Origin: Microvirga sp. KLBC 81
GTDB lineage: Bacteria; Pseudomonadota; Alphaproteobacteria; Rhizobiales; Beijerinckiaceae
Direction of reading: 5' to 3'
DNA length: 40,420 nucleotides
Assembly: GCF_003075415.1 (NCBI RefSeq)
Contig: NZ_QDAH01000052.1
Span: 1 to 40,420, forward strand
Part shown: piece by piece, positions 8,219 to 17,433 of the stretch
How the letters are laid out: every line of letters starts with the position of its first letter
Numbering within the stretch: position 1 is the stretch's first letter
Position numbers and translations under genes: made by a program
Notes under the pieces: generated by a model
Database searches by the model: none
What the model saw: only the letters and a program-made list of their open reading frames with translations
What the model was told of the DNA's origin: nothing

Positions 8219-9365
8219 CAGATATCACCAGCCTCCCGCCCGAGACCGCGGCCTCGCTCGATCTGCACGGCAGGGACATGGCCGTGGCCGGCCAGTGGCG
8301 CCTGTTCTGGCTCAAGTTCAAGAAACACAAGATCGCGCTCGTGAGCCTCGTCGTGATCGTGTTCATGTATCTCGTCGCGGCATTTGCGGATTTCATCGCG
8401 CCGTTCGATCCCAACGCTACCAATTCGCGCTTCACCTATGCGCCACCCCAAGGCCTGTCACTGATGTTGAACGGCTCGTTCAAGCCGCATGTCAACCAGC
8501 TCAAGATGACGCTGAACACCGAGTCGATGCGCCGGGAGTTCACGCCCGACCCAACGAAGCCCATCTCAGTGTCGTTCTTCGTCCCGGCGCAGCAGCCCTA
8601 TTACGTGCTGGGCTTCATTCCGATGCAGACGAAGCTCTTCGGCCTCACGAACCCTAAGCCGGGCGACAGCATGTACATCTTCGGCGCCGACCGCCTCGGT
8701 CGCGACATCTTCTCGCGCGTTGTCCATGGCGCCAAGATTTCGCTGTCGATCGGCCTTGTAGGCGTCTTCGTCAGCCTGATCCTCGGGGTGGCCATCGGCG
8801 GCATCTCCGGCTTCTTCGGTGGCTGGATCGATCTCGCGATCCAGCGCTTCATCGAGCTGCTGCGCTCGATCCCGACCATTCCTCTGTGGATGGGCTTCGC
8901 GGCCGCGATCCCCGTGGGCTGGCCGCCGCTTCGCACTTATTTTGTCATCACGCTGATCGTTTCGCTGATTGGCTGGACGAGCCTGGCGCGCGAGGTGCGC
9001 GGCAAGTTCCTGTCCTTGAGAAACGAGGACTTCGTGACAGCCGCGCGCCTCGACGGCATGAGCGAAATCGGCATCATCTTCCACCATCTGGTGCCGTCCT
9101 TCATCAGCCATATCATCGCGACACTGACGCTTGCGATCCCCTCGATGATCCTGGCCGAGACGGCGCTGTCCTTCCTCGGCATCGGCCTGCAGCCGCCGAT
9201 TGTCTCCTGGGGTGTGCTCCTGCAGGAGGCCCAGAACATTCGCGCGGTCGCCCAGGCGCCGTGGCTGCTTTTCACGCCGGCCGCCGCCATCGTCATTTCA
9301 GTTCTTTCCCTCAATTTCCTCGGCGACGGCTTGCGCGATGCCGCAGATCCCTACGAGGCGGTGTC

Positions 9366-9369
<4 letters not shown>
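8215..9369 (+). CDS. ABC transporter permease, DppC family
   Basis: This 384-residue second permease is longer than typical DppC proteins (about 300 residues). A segment of roughly 90 residues after the first membrane helix (about residues 65-150) probably sits in the periplasm; such an insertion is common in the oligosaccharide-type members. The coupling loop reads FVTAARLDGMSEIGIIFHHLVPS, and the C-terminal helix pair ends SFLGIGLQPPIVSWG and LNFLGDGLRDAADP as expected. It overlaps the upstream permease (ATGA) and the ATPase gene start at 9366. Confidence 0.92.
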
Positions 9370-11066
<1,697 letters not shown>

Positions 11067-11070
11067 ATCG

Positions 11071-12279
11071 ATGAAAATCACCGACGTGAAAGTTATCGTC
11101 TGCTCGCCAGGGCGCAATTTCGTCACGGTCAAGATCTTCACCGACGAGGGGCTGACCGGGGTCGGCGACGCGACGCTGAACGGCCGGGAGCTGGCTGTTG
11201 CCGCCTATCTTCAGGACCATCTCGCACCGCTTCTGATCGGCCGTGACCCGAGCCGGATCGAGGACATCTGGCAGTATTTCTACAGGGGCGCCTACTGGCG
11301 GCGTGGCCCGGTGACCATGGCGGCGATCGCCGGCATCGACACCGCGCTCTGGGACATCAAGGCCAAGGCCGCCAACATGCCGCTGTATCAGCTCCTCGGC
11401 GGCGCAAGCCGCGAGAAGGTGCTGTGCTACACTCATGCCCAGGGCCGAGACATTGCCGAGGCGGTGGAGGCCGTCGGTAGGCGCAATGAGCAGGGCTACA
11501 AGGCGATCCGTGTCCAGGTCGGCATTCCCGGACTCCCGGACGTTTACGGCACGGGCGCGAAATCGGTCACGAACAACGCTCTCGACGATGCGGTCCCGCA
11601 CGAGGAAACCTGGTCGACATCGAAATACCTGCGCTATGTGCCCGAACTCTTCAAGGCGGTGCGGGAGGCGCATGGCTGGGATATCGAGCTGCTGCACGAC
11701 GCGCATCATCGCCTGACGCCCATCGAAGCCGCGCGGCTCGGCAAGGACCTGGAATTCGCGCGCCTCTTCTGGCTTGAGGATGCCGTGGCGGCCGAGCACC
11801 AGGAAGGCTTCCGGCTGATCCGCAAGCATACCACGACACCGCTTGCCGTCGGCGAGGTGTTCAACACCATCTGGGATGCGCGGCTTCTCATGGAAGAGCA
11901 ACTCATCGACTATATCCGCATGACGACCGTGCATGCGGGTGGCGTGACGGCACTCCGCCGCATCATGGATTTCGCGAGCGTCTACAATGTCCGCACCGCC
12001 TGTCACGGCGCCATGGACATGTCGCCGATCTGCCTCGGCGCCAACCTGCACCTCGACCTGTGGGTCCCCAATTTCGGCATCCAGGAATATTCCGGCTATC
12101 TGCCAGAGATCCTTGAAGTCTTCCCGAGCGCCTGGAGTCTTTCCGACGGCTACCTACATCCGGGCGACGCCATTGGTCATGGCGTTGATATCGATGAGAG
12201 GTTGGCGGAGAAGTTCCCGTACCAGCGCGCCTATCTGCCGGTGAACCGTCTCGAAGACGGCACGCTGTGGCACTGGTGA
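11071..12279 (+). CDS. manD: D-mannonate dehydratase family enzyme (ManD/RspA subgroup)
   Basis: The length, 402 residues, is that of ManD enzymes. Asp210, His212, Glu236, Glu262, Arg147 and Tyr159 fall at the positions I recall as metal and catalytic residues of the characterised Novosphingobium enzyme. The family dehydrates D-mannonate, and in some members D-gluconate, to 2-keto-3-deoxy-D-gluconate in the cytoplasm. The loop after the second catalytic region reads CHGAMDMSP. The high-activity enzymes, as I recall, have Pro where this protein has Ala, which points to a slow or promiscuous member. The gene starts four bases after the ATPase stop and is clearly in the same operon. Confidence 0.85.
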   Translation: MKITDVKVIVCSPGRNFVTVKIFTDEGLTGVGDATLNGRELAVAAYLQDHLAPLLIGRDPSRIEDIWQYFYRGAYWRRGPVTMAAIAGIDTALWDIKAKAANMPLYQLLGGASREKVLCYTHAQGRDIAEAVEAVGRRNEQGYKAIRVQVGIPGLPDVYGTGAKSVTNNALDDAVPHEETWSTSKYLRYVPELFKAVREAHGWDIELLHDAHHRLTPIEAARLGKDLEFARLFWLEDAVAAEHQEGFRLIRKHTTTPLAVGEVFNTIWDARLLMEEQLIDYIRMTTVHAGGVTALRRIMDFASVYNVRTACHGAMDMSPICLGANLHLDLWVPNFGIQEYSGYLPEILEVFPSAWSLSDGYLHPGDAIGHGVDIDERLAEKFPYQRAYLPVNRLEDGTLWHW

Positions 12280-12289
12280 CGAGGACACG

Positions 12290-13444
12290 ATGAAGATCAC
12301 TGCGATCAAGAGCTATGCTGTCAAGGTCGGCATCCGGAATCAGCTTCTGGTGAAGGTCGAGACGGACGAGGGCATTTTCGGCTGGGGCGAGAGCGGCCTC
12401 TCCGGTCGCGAGAAAGCCGTCGTCGGCGCGCTCGAGCATTATGCCGAATTCCTGCGCGGCCGCGATCCGTTCAGGATCGGCGCCCTGTGGCAGGAAATGT
12501 ACCGCAGCCAGTATTTCGAGGGCGGTCGGGTGCTGCAGGCGGCGATCTCGGCTATCGACATCGCGCTCCACGACATAAAGGGCAAGGCCCTCGGCGTGCC
12601 CGTCTACGAGTTGCTCGGCGGCAAGCAGCGCGACCGGATCCCGACCTTCGCGACGACCTTCGCGGAGCCCGGTCCGGCAATGATCGAACAGGCGCGGATG
12701 CTGATCGAGCATGGTTGGACCGCGATGCGTCTCTCGCCCTCCGGTCATGAGAACAAGGACATCTACGAGCCGCGCGAGCATATCGCGACGACCGCGAAAT
12801 GGTGCGTGAAGGCCCGCGAGGCGCTCGGCCAGGACGTCGTTCTCGGCATCGACTATCACCATCGCCTCAGCGTCGCGGAGGCGGCGAGCTTCTGCCAGAA
12901 GATGCCGTCCGGCACCCTCGACTTCCTCGAGGAGCCGATCCGCGACGAGTCGCCGAGTTCCTATGAAGCACTGCGCCGGCTGACCGATATTCCCTTCGCC
13001 ATCGGCGAGGAGTTCGCGTCGAAATGGCAGTTCCAGCCCTATATCGAACGCGACATCCACCAATATAACCGCCTCGATGTCTGCAATGTCGGCGGCCTCA
13101 CAGAATCGATGAAGGTCGCCGCCTGGAGCGAGACGCACTACGTCGACATGATGCCGCACAACCCGCTCGGGCCCGTCTGCACAGCGGCGACCATCCATTT
13201 CTCGGCGGCTGTTCCGAACTTCTCCTGGCTCGAAACCCGCGCGAGCCCCGCGGAAACGCATCTCGGTTTCGACAACTCTGACTTCTTCCCGGTTCAGCCG
13301 CGGCTGGTGGGGGCGCATTACCCCGTTCCCGATGCGCCCGGTCTTGGGATCGAGGTCAACGAGGAGCTGATCGCGAAGCAGAGCTTCGAGTTCTGGGAAG
13401 CGCCGCATCTGCGGAGGCGGGACGGCTCGGTCACCAACTGGTGA
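12290..13444 (+). CDS. MR/MLE enolase-superfamily sugar-acid dehydratase, paralogue B
   Basis: This 384-residue protein is a close paralogue of the protein at 3314. Visible active-site positions are Asp188 and His190 (GIDYHHR), Glu214/215 (LEEP), Glu240/241 (GEEF), Asp263 (RLDVCNVGG), His290 (MPHNPLGP) and Glu315 (LETR). This is the galactonate-dehydratase-like pattern, predicting metal-dependent dehydration of a sugar acid. It lies ten bases after the mannonate-dehydratase gene and is the last gene of the transporter operon. Two different dehydratases behind one transporter suggest either a mixed substrate or the two halves of an acidic disaccharide; that is inference. Confidence 0.88.
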   Translation: MKITAIKSYAVKVGIRNQLLVKVETDEGIFGWGESGLSGREKAVVGALEHYAEFLRGRDPFRIGALWQEMYRSQYFEGGRVLQAAISAIDIALHDIKGKALGVPVYELLGGKQRDRIPTFATTFAEPGPAMIEQARMLIEHGWTAMRLSPSGHENKDIYEPREHIATTAKWCVKAREALGQDVVLGIDYHHRLSVAEAASFCQKMPSGTLDFLEEPIRDESPSSYEALRRLTDIPFAIGEEFASKWQFQPYIERDIHQYNRLDVCNVGGLTESMKVAAWSETHYVDMMPHNPLGPVCTAATIHFSAAVPNFSWLETRASPAETHLGFDNSDFFPVQPRLVGAHYPVPDAPGLGIEVNEELIAKQSFEFWEAPHLRRRDGSVTNW

Positions 13445-13490
13445 CAGCCTGCAACCGAGTAAGCAGGGACCTGTCGCGGGTGCAGATTTA

Positions 13491-13515
13491 AGCCGAACAT
13501 CGGAACGTTCCGGCT
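13491..13515. terminator. Possible stem-loop at the end of the transporter-dehydratase operon
   Basis: AGCCGAAC and GTTCCGGCT can pair with one bulge around a perfect CGGAACGTTCCG palindrome, 46 bases after the stop at 13444. No T-run follows, so its role as a terminator is weakly supported. Confidence 0.25.
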
Positions 13516-13575
13516 CAGAGTTCATGCGGAGAGCACCACGAACCGGTCAGCAAGGGATGATAGTGCATCGGAGGC

Positions 13576-13731
13576 CTACTTCACCCGTCCCGTTTGCATG
13601 AAATGCAGTATGTGGCCTCCGACCCGTGAGGCCTCTGCGATGAGGTTGAGAATAAGCGACTGACGCGGGAGATATTCCAGATCTGGGAAGCGCTATATCT
13701 GCGTCGGAGGGGTAAAACCGCCACCAACTGG
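13576..13731 (+). pseudogene. Decayed C-terminal remnant of another MR/MLE dehydratase gene
   Basis: In one frame this stretch reads LLHPSRLHEMQYVASDP, a TGA stop at 13627, GLCDEVENKRLTREIF, then QIWEALYLRRRGKTATNW. This follows, nearly gap-free, the end of the protein at 12290 (QPRLVGAHYPVPDAPGLG, IEVNEELIAKQSFEFWEA, PHLRRRDGSVTNW). The natural stop after NW is lost, so the frame runs on into the transporter gene downstream. It is best explained as an old tandem copy of the dehydratase gene reduced to its last 50 or so codons. Confidence 0.75.
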
Positions 13732-13755
13732 GAAGCTCCCTTCTTCTTGGAACAG

Positions 13756-14760
13756 ATGAGGCAGGAGTTGACAGCACATCCAAATAGTCCGGGCGCAAGC
13801 GCATCCACCGGAGTTGCGCTTGCGCTACTGGCTAACTTTCTCTTCACATCGAGCGACGCGATTGTGAAGACGCTGACCATGCGCTATTCGGTGTTCCAGG
13901 TCATCTTCATGCAGGTGACGTTTGCCTGCATTCCGCTCAGCATCATGCTGCTGCGCGATGGAACTCTTACCCGTTTGAAGGTGCGGAATCCGTTTCTTGT
14001 CTTCTTGCGTGGCCTCTTCGCAGGCGTCGGAACAGTCTGTGGTTTTTATGCTTTCTCCGTCCTGCCACTGGCAGACGTTTATTCCATCACCTTTTGCGCA
14101 CCGATGGTCGTGACCTTGGCGTCGATCCCGCTACTCGGCGAAAAGGTTGGTAAGTACCGATTTAGTGCCGTCATTATCGGGTTCATGGGCATTCTTATTA
14201 TGGTGCAGCCGGGCGTCGCACCTATTTCTCTCGGGCATGCCGCGGCCTTTGGCAACGTTTTTACAAGCGCTGGCGTTGTGCTCATCATGAGGCGCATCGC
14301 GCATGAGGAGGAACGAGGCGTCATGGTGGCGGCGGTGATGCTGGGTCTTCTGACGGTGAGTATTCCGGCTGTCGCCCTCGTCGGACGTGCTCCGGATGCG
14401 TCCGATGTCGGCTTGGCCGCTCTGGCCGGTCTGATCATGGGGATTGCCCAATTCCTGGCTCTCGCAGCCATTCGCCGCGCACCGGCTGCAAGCGTCGCGC
14501 CCATGCAGTACACTATGTTGGTCTGGGCTCTCCTGTACGGCATTATGCTTTTCAATGACCCTCTACGACCCAATGTAGTCGTCGGAGCAGTTATCGTCAT
14601 TGCGTCGAGCCTTTACATCATGCACCGGGAGCGTATCCGCGCCCGCATCATAGACTGCGGTCTGGCCGAAACCTCTATGAACGTTTCTTCTCCTCCAGAT
14701 AACGCCGTCGCTCCGACGTCCCCCGAAGAAAAGAGGCCAGTATCAACTAGACATGTCTGA
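13756..14760 (+). CDS. DMT superfamily (EamA) transporter
   Basis: This inner-membrane protein of about 334 residues has ten predicted helices arranged as two EamA repeats (about residues 20-150 and 165-300). Family blocks include the N-terminal helix ending FLFTSSDAIVKTL, then FLRGLFAGVGTVCGFYAF, ITFCAPMVVTLASIPLLGEKV and a final helix near VVVGAVIVIASSLYIM. It probably exports or imports a small metabolite; the substrate is unknown. The start is uncertain: TTG at 13747 and ATG at 13756 are both possible, neither has a good ribosome site, and the frame is open upstream through the dehydratase remnant. Lower GC and different codon use suggest separate origin from the preceding operon. Confidence 0.85.
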   Translation: MRQELTAHPNSPGASASTGVALALLANFLFTSSDAIVKTLTMRYSVFQVIFMQVTFACIPLSIMLLRDGTLTRLKVRNPFLVFLRGLFAGVGTVCGFYAFSVLPLADVYSITFCAPMVVTLASIPLLGEKVGKYRFSAVIIGFMGILIMVQPGVAPISLGHAAAFGNVFTSAGVVLIMRRIAHEEERGVMVAAVMLGLLTVSIPAVALVGRAPDASDVGLAALAGLIMGIAQFLALAAIRRAPAASVAPMQYTMLVWALLYGIMLFNDPLRPNVVVGAVIVIASSLYIMHRERIRARIIDCGLAETSMNVSSPPDNAVAPTSPEEKRPVSTRHV

Positions 14761-14875
14761 GCGAATCCAAGCGGCTGCGCGGCCCGTTTTTGTATATGAG
14801 GTGACACGGGCGAAGTGATCCAGCCGTTCTGTTAGTCTGGTCGGCAGATTTCCTTTTTGGTGAAGGCGGTTTGTC

Positions 14876-15120
14876 ATGCGCAAGAAGCGGTTTTCGGTTG
14901 AGCAGATCGTGGCAATCCTGAGGTCGGCGGAGCTGGGTCTGCCAGTGGCCGACCTGATCCGGCAGGTCGGCATCTCGGAGCAGGCATGCAGGATGAGCTG
15001 TTGAACGAGAGCCTGTTCTTCGGTCTGGGCCATGCCCGCCAGCTGATCGCGGCCTGGATTGAGGATTACAACACGGCGAGGCCGCATTCCTCGTTGGGCT
15101 ATCAGACGCTCAGAGCGTTT
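14876..15120 (+). mobile_element. Internally deleted IS3-family insertion sequence
   Basis: The ATG at 14876 begins an IS3 orfA product (RKKRFSVEQIVAILRSAELG, then LPVADLIRQVGISEQ) that ends after 42 codons at 15002. From about 14986, in another frame, the C-terminal end of the orfB integrase appears (QDELLNESLFFGLGHARQLI, then AAWIEDYNTARPHSSLGYQT). The DDE core between them is missing, so orfA was joined to the last part of orfB by a deletion of roughly 800 bases. It is non-functional. Confidence 0.8.
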
Positions 15121-15130
15121 GTCACCGACC

Positions 15131-15223
15131 TACGAACGCCTGCTCGAGACCGACGAGATGCTGCTCTATCTCGCCATGAGCCGCATCCTGCTCCGGCGCC
15201 TCGCGCGAAAGTGCGAAAGATGA
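15131..15223 (+). mobile_element. C-terminal scrap of a second transposase (probably IS5 family)
   Basis: In one frame the sequence reads YERLLETDEMLLYLAMSRIL then LRRLARKCER and stop. This resembles the end of IS5-group transposases (YERLPET..A.IY.AM..IMLRRLA). It begins within ten bases of the IS3 remnant and in a different frame, so two elements have been joined end to end. Confidence 0.5.
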
Positions 15224-15483
15224 TTGCACACCAGCCTTTAATCCGGACTAATGCAAAAGAACAAAGAGTGAGCATTTTGGGTTATCAGCAGGTGGCGACG
15301 GACAACATGAGACGGTTTGAAACAGGGCTGGGCAGGGAGAGATACGGCCGTGTGACTGAACCCTCGATCTCGCTTTGGGTCCTTCCAAGTGTGGGCTGAC
15401 TGTCGCGGGGGCCGCTGAGCGCGATCCGCCACCGTTTTCAAAGTTTTTTCCAACGATGTTCTGGGGTGCCGCACATATGTACC

Positions 15484-15542
15484 TGAGACAGCATGGGACA
15501 GCAACAGGCATTTCGCGTGAGACAGCATGAGACAACAGCAGG
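15484..15542. repeat. Two direct repeats of a 25-base TGAGACAGCATG unit
   Basis: TGAGACAGCATGGGACAGCA at 15484 recurs as TGAGACAGCATGAGACAACA at 15518, a 34-base period. Within each unit the GAGACAGC/GGGACAGC sequence itself repeats. No gene covers this interval. Confidence 0.65.
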
Positions 15543-15571
15543 GTTTCGAGGCAACACGAGCGTTTCCCAGA

Positions 15572-15866
15572 GATTCCAAGACACCAAGACAGATTCCAAG
15601 ACGCCTCTGTCTTGGAAACTTCCGAGGTGTAACGTGCTGAATAATAATAATAATTTATAAAATCCTCTTAGAAAACAAGACACCAAGACACCCCCCATAT
15701 ACCCGCTGCCTCTCAAACAACCTCGAAGGGGCGGGAGAAGGGGGTGGTGTCTTGGTGTCTTGGAATCCTCTATGATTTGCTCGTTTTGGTAAATGCTTCA
15801 ACGACTTACACCTCGAAAGATTCCAAGGCATCCCCCGCCTTGGAATCTGTCTTGCAAGGCGTCTTG
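15572..15866. repeat. Iteron-like cluster of CCAAGAC/GTCTTGG repeats with several hairpins
   Basis: At least nine copies of CCAAGAC or its complement lie in about 300 bases, in both orientations. GATTCCAAGACACCAAGACA (15572-15591) has a perfect inverted copy at 15748-15767. TTCCAAGAC/GTCTTGGAA forms a hairpin near 15594-15617, and GATTCCAAGGC/GCCTTGGAATC forms an 11-pair hairpin at 15819-15847. An AT-rich (AAT) tract lies at 15638-15660. No gene is present in 15224-15912. Confidence 0.7.
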
Positions 15867-15880
15867 GAAACTCTGGGCAA

Positions 15881-15904
15881 TAAAAAACCCCGCCGAAGCG
15901 GGGC
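15881..15904 (-). terminator. Rho-independent terminator of the small minus-strand genes
   Basis: GCGGGG and CCCCGC pair around a CGAA tetraloop and, read on the minus strand, are followed by TTTTTT. It lies nine bases past the stop of the minus-strand gene ending at 15913, exactly where its transcript should end. Confidence 0.85.
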
Positions 15905-15912
15905 TCGTCGTT

Positions 15913-16263
15913 TCAGATCAGGTTGTCTCGTCGCACCGTGTATGTGCCTTCACGAGCCCCCTCTATTAAGATCCTCTGTTCGACCAGCGCTTTGAAAGCG
16001 AGTTCAAATCCCTTTGCATGTGGCGGCTTGGAGTCCAGCTCGAATGCGACAGGCCAGAAGTCCTTCATGTGGAAGCGGACGATGTGCTCGTTATCATCCA
16101 ACCACTTGCGCAGTACCTGTTTAATCCTGATCGCGTGAATGACCTCCAGGCCATCGTCGTTGATCGCAGCGTATATCATGTCCCTGACGACCGACGCATC
16201 CGTTTCCTTCTCGGACAGTCTCAGCGCGGCCCAAACGAGGGCCTCTTTTCTTGTATCCGGCAT
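15913..16263 (-). CDS. Hypothetical protein of a phage- or ICE-like remnant
   Basis: I do not recognise this 116-residue soluble, charged protein. The start at 16263 (MPDTRKEALVWAALRLSEKE) is preferred over an in-frame start at 16287 because it falls just after the stop of the upstream gene. There is no signal peptide or membrane helix. The sequence is consistent with a helical N-terminus and a winged-helix-like C-terminal half (FELAFKALVEQRILIEGARE, then GTYTVRRDNLI), so a DNA-associated role is possible but unproven. It is co-directional with the truncated gene upstream, has its own terminator, and sits beside iteron-like repeats, which fits a mobile-element origin. Confidence 0.6.
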   Translation of the reverse strand: MPDTRKEALVWAALRLSEKETDASVVRDMIYAAINDDGLEVIHAIRIKQVLRKWLDDNEHIVRFHMKDFWPVAFELDSKPPHAKGFELAFKALVEQRILIEGAREGTYTVRRDNLI

Positions 16264-16268
16264 CTTGA

Positions 16269-16490
16269 TCACCCTACGTAGACCCACGCCTTGCGCGGCT
16301 TGCTCTCAGTCTTGATGGCCTGGAAGCGCACCCGGTGGTACGACTCCAGACGCTTGATCACCTCATCCGCCTCAGACATCTTGAGACGCTTGAACTGGCG
16401 GCAGTATTGCCCCATCTCGTAGCGGCTCATGCCCCGGTCGCCGCGCTCCCTGATCAACGTCTCCAGCTTGTCGGCAACGGCCTCAAGCTC
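16269..16490 (-). pseudogene. Truncated gene, C-terminal 73 codons only
   Basis: The frame is open from an in-frame stop at 16491-16493 and reads ELEAVADKLETLIRERGDRG, MSRYEMGQYCRQFKRLKMSE, ADEVIKRLESYHRVRFQAIK and TESKPRKAWVYVG. It looks like the C-terminal winged-helix end of a larger protein, as in phage or plasmid primase-helicase proteins, but I cannot name the family. No full-length start exists: ATG at 16430 or TTG at 16457 would give only a fragment. The break near 16490 marks the junction with the next region. Confidence 0.5.
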
Positions 16491-16505
16491 TCACTATGGT
16501 TCTTG

Positions 16506-16540
16506 ATCGCCTAACGCAGAGTGCAGCCCGCTTAGGCGAT
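16506..16540 (+). promoter_or_regulatory. Inverted repeat directly before the ribosome site of the ProW-like gene
   Basis: ATCGCCTAA (16506-16514) and TTAGGCGAT (16532-16540) are perfect complements 17 bases apart. The right arm abuts the ribosome site GGAGG (16541-16545) of the gene starting at 16552. It could be an operator, or an RNA hairpin that affects translation start. Confidence 0.5.
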
Positions 16541-16551
16541 GGAGGTAAACC

Positions 16552-17403
16552 ATGAATCCTTCGATGCTTCAGTTTTCGCCGGGCGCTTTTCTCGCTCCAG
16601 CTGTCGATTGGCTCAATAGAAACCTCCATCCGCTATTCGCGCTGATCACTAACCTAACTGAGACAATCCTAGCCGGGATCGAAGCAGCGCTCCTCGCAGT
16701 TCCAGCATATATATTAGTCGCCGCAGTGGCCGTCCTTGTATTTTCTTTTATCAATCTGCGAACTGCTATCCTCGCTGTGGTTGCGCTAACCTTCTGTTAT
16801 TTTGCCGATCTTTGGGTCGCCTCGATGCAGACGATCGCACTTGTGTCGGTTGCTGTAGCCATCTCCGTGCTGATTGCCTTTCCGCTTGGGATTCTTGCTT
16901 CGCGGGTCAAGACGGTAGAGGCGGCGATACGTCCCGTTCTCGACATCATGCAGACCGTGCCGCCGTGGGTGTATCTAATTCCGGCCGTCATGATTTTCGG
17001 CCTTGGTCGCGTTCCTGCAATCATTGCGACCATCGTCTACGGCATACCACCGATGCTTCGGTTGACCACGCTCGCCTTCAATCAGGTTCCGGCGGACCTG
17101 CTTGAGCTTGGCCGAGCCATCGGGGCATCCCCACGCTCCATCCTGTTCAAGATCGAGATTCCTTCCGCTAAGCCGACGCTGCTCGTTGGCCTCAATCAAT
17201 GCATCCTTCTTTCCCTGGCGATGGTCGTATTGGCCGGACTTGTAGGGGCTGGCGGTCTTGGAGCCGAGGTTACGAGAGGGCTGACGCGAATGGAGATGGG
17301 ACTTGGCCTTCGAGCGGGACTGGCAATCGTTGCGGTCGCGCTTCTTCTGGACAGGATTTCGCGCGGCGCCCTTCAGCGCAAGCGCGTGCCAGCAGCAACC
17401 TGA
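16552..17403 (+). CDS. ABC transporter permease, ProW/OpuAB (betaine/proline) family
   Basis: This 283-residue inner-membrane protein has about six helices after an amphipathic N-terminus. The BPD_transp_1 core shows SVAVAISVLIAFPLGILASR, the strongly conserved DIMQTVPPWVYLIPAVMIFG, and the coupling loop LLELGRAIGASPRSILFKIEIPSAKPTLLVG. VLAGLVGAGGLGAEVTRGL is typical of glycine-betaine/choline/proline-betaine importers. No ProV ATPase or ProX binding protein lies beside it, and the preceding DNA is a mobile-element remnant, so it may be an orphan left by a rearrangement or use partners encoded elsewhere. A strong ribosome site (GGAGG) supports the start. Confidence 0.88.
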   Translation: MNPSMLQFSPGAFLAPAVDWLNRNLHPLFALITNLTETILAGIEAALLAVPAYILVAAVAVLVFSFINLRTAILAVVALTFCYFADLWVASMQTIALVSVAVAISVLIAFPLGILASRVKTVEAAIRPVLDIMQTVPPWVYLIPAVMIFGLGRVPAIIATIVYGIPPMLRLTTLAFNQVPADLLELGRAIGASPRSILFKIEIPSAKPTLLVGLNQCILLSLAMVVLAGLVGAGGLGAEVTRGLTRMEMGLGLRAGLAIVAVALLLDRISRGALQRKRVPAAT

Positions 17404-17433
17404 GATCGGCCACTCATATCGGAAGGGCACCCA

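Noticed and set aside
8886..9365. Long N-terminal extension of the fused ATPase
   Set aside because: It is a shadow of the permease gene in another frame; the ATG at 9366 overlaps the permease stop and begins the ABC domain directly.
11963..13525. 520-residue minus-strand open frame opposite the paralogue-B dehydratase
   Set aside because: Composition is typical of antisense shadow frames and the plus-strand gene has clear catalytic motifs.
14761..16500. CRISPR array or prophage
   Set aside because: The repeats are short, in both orientations and unevenly spaced, with no cas, structural or integrase genes; only transposase scraps and two small genes are present.
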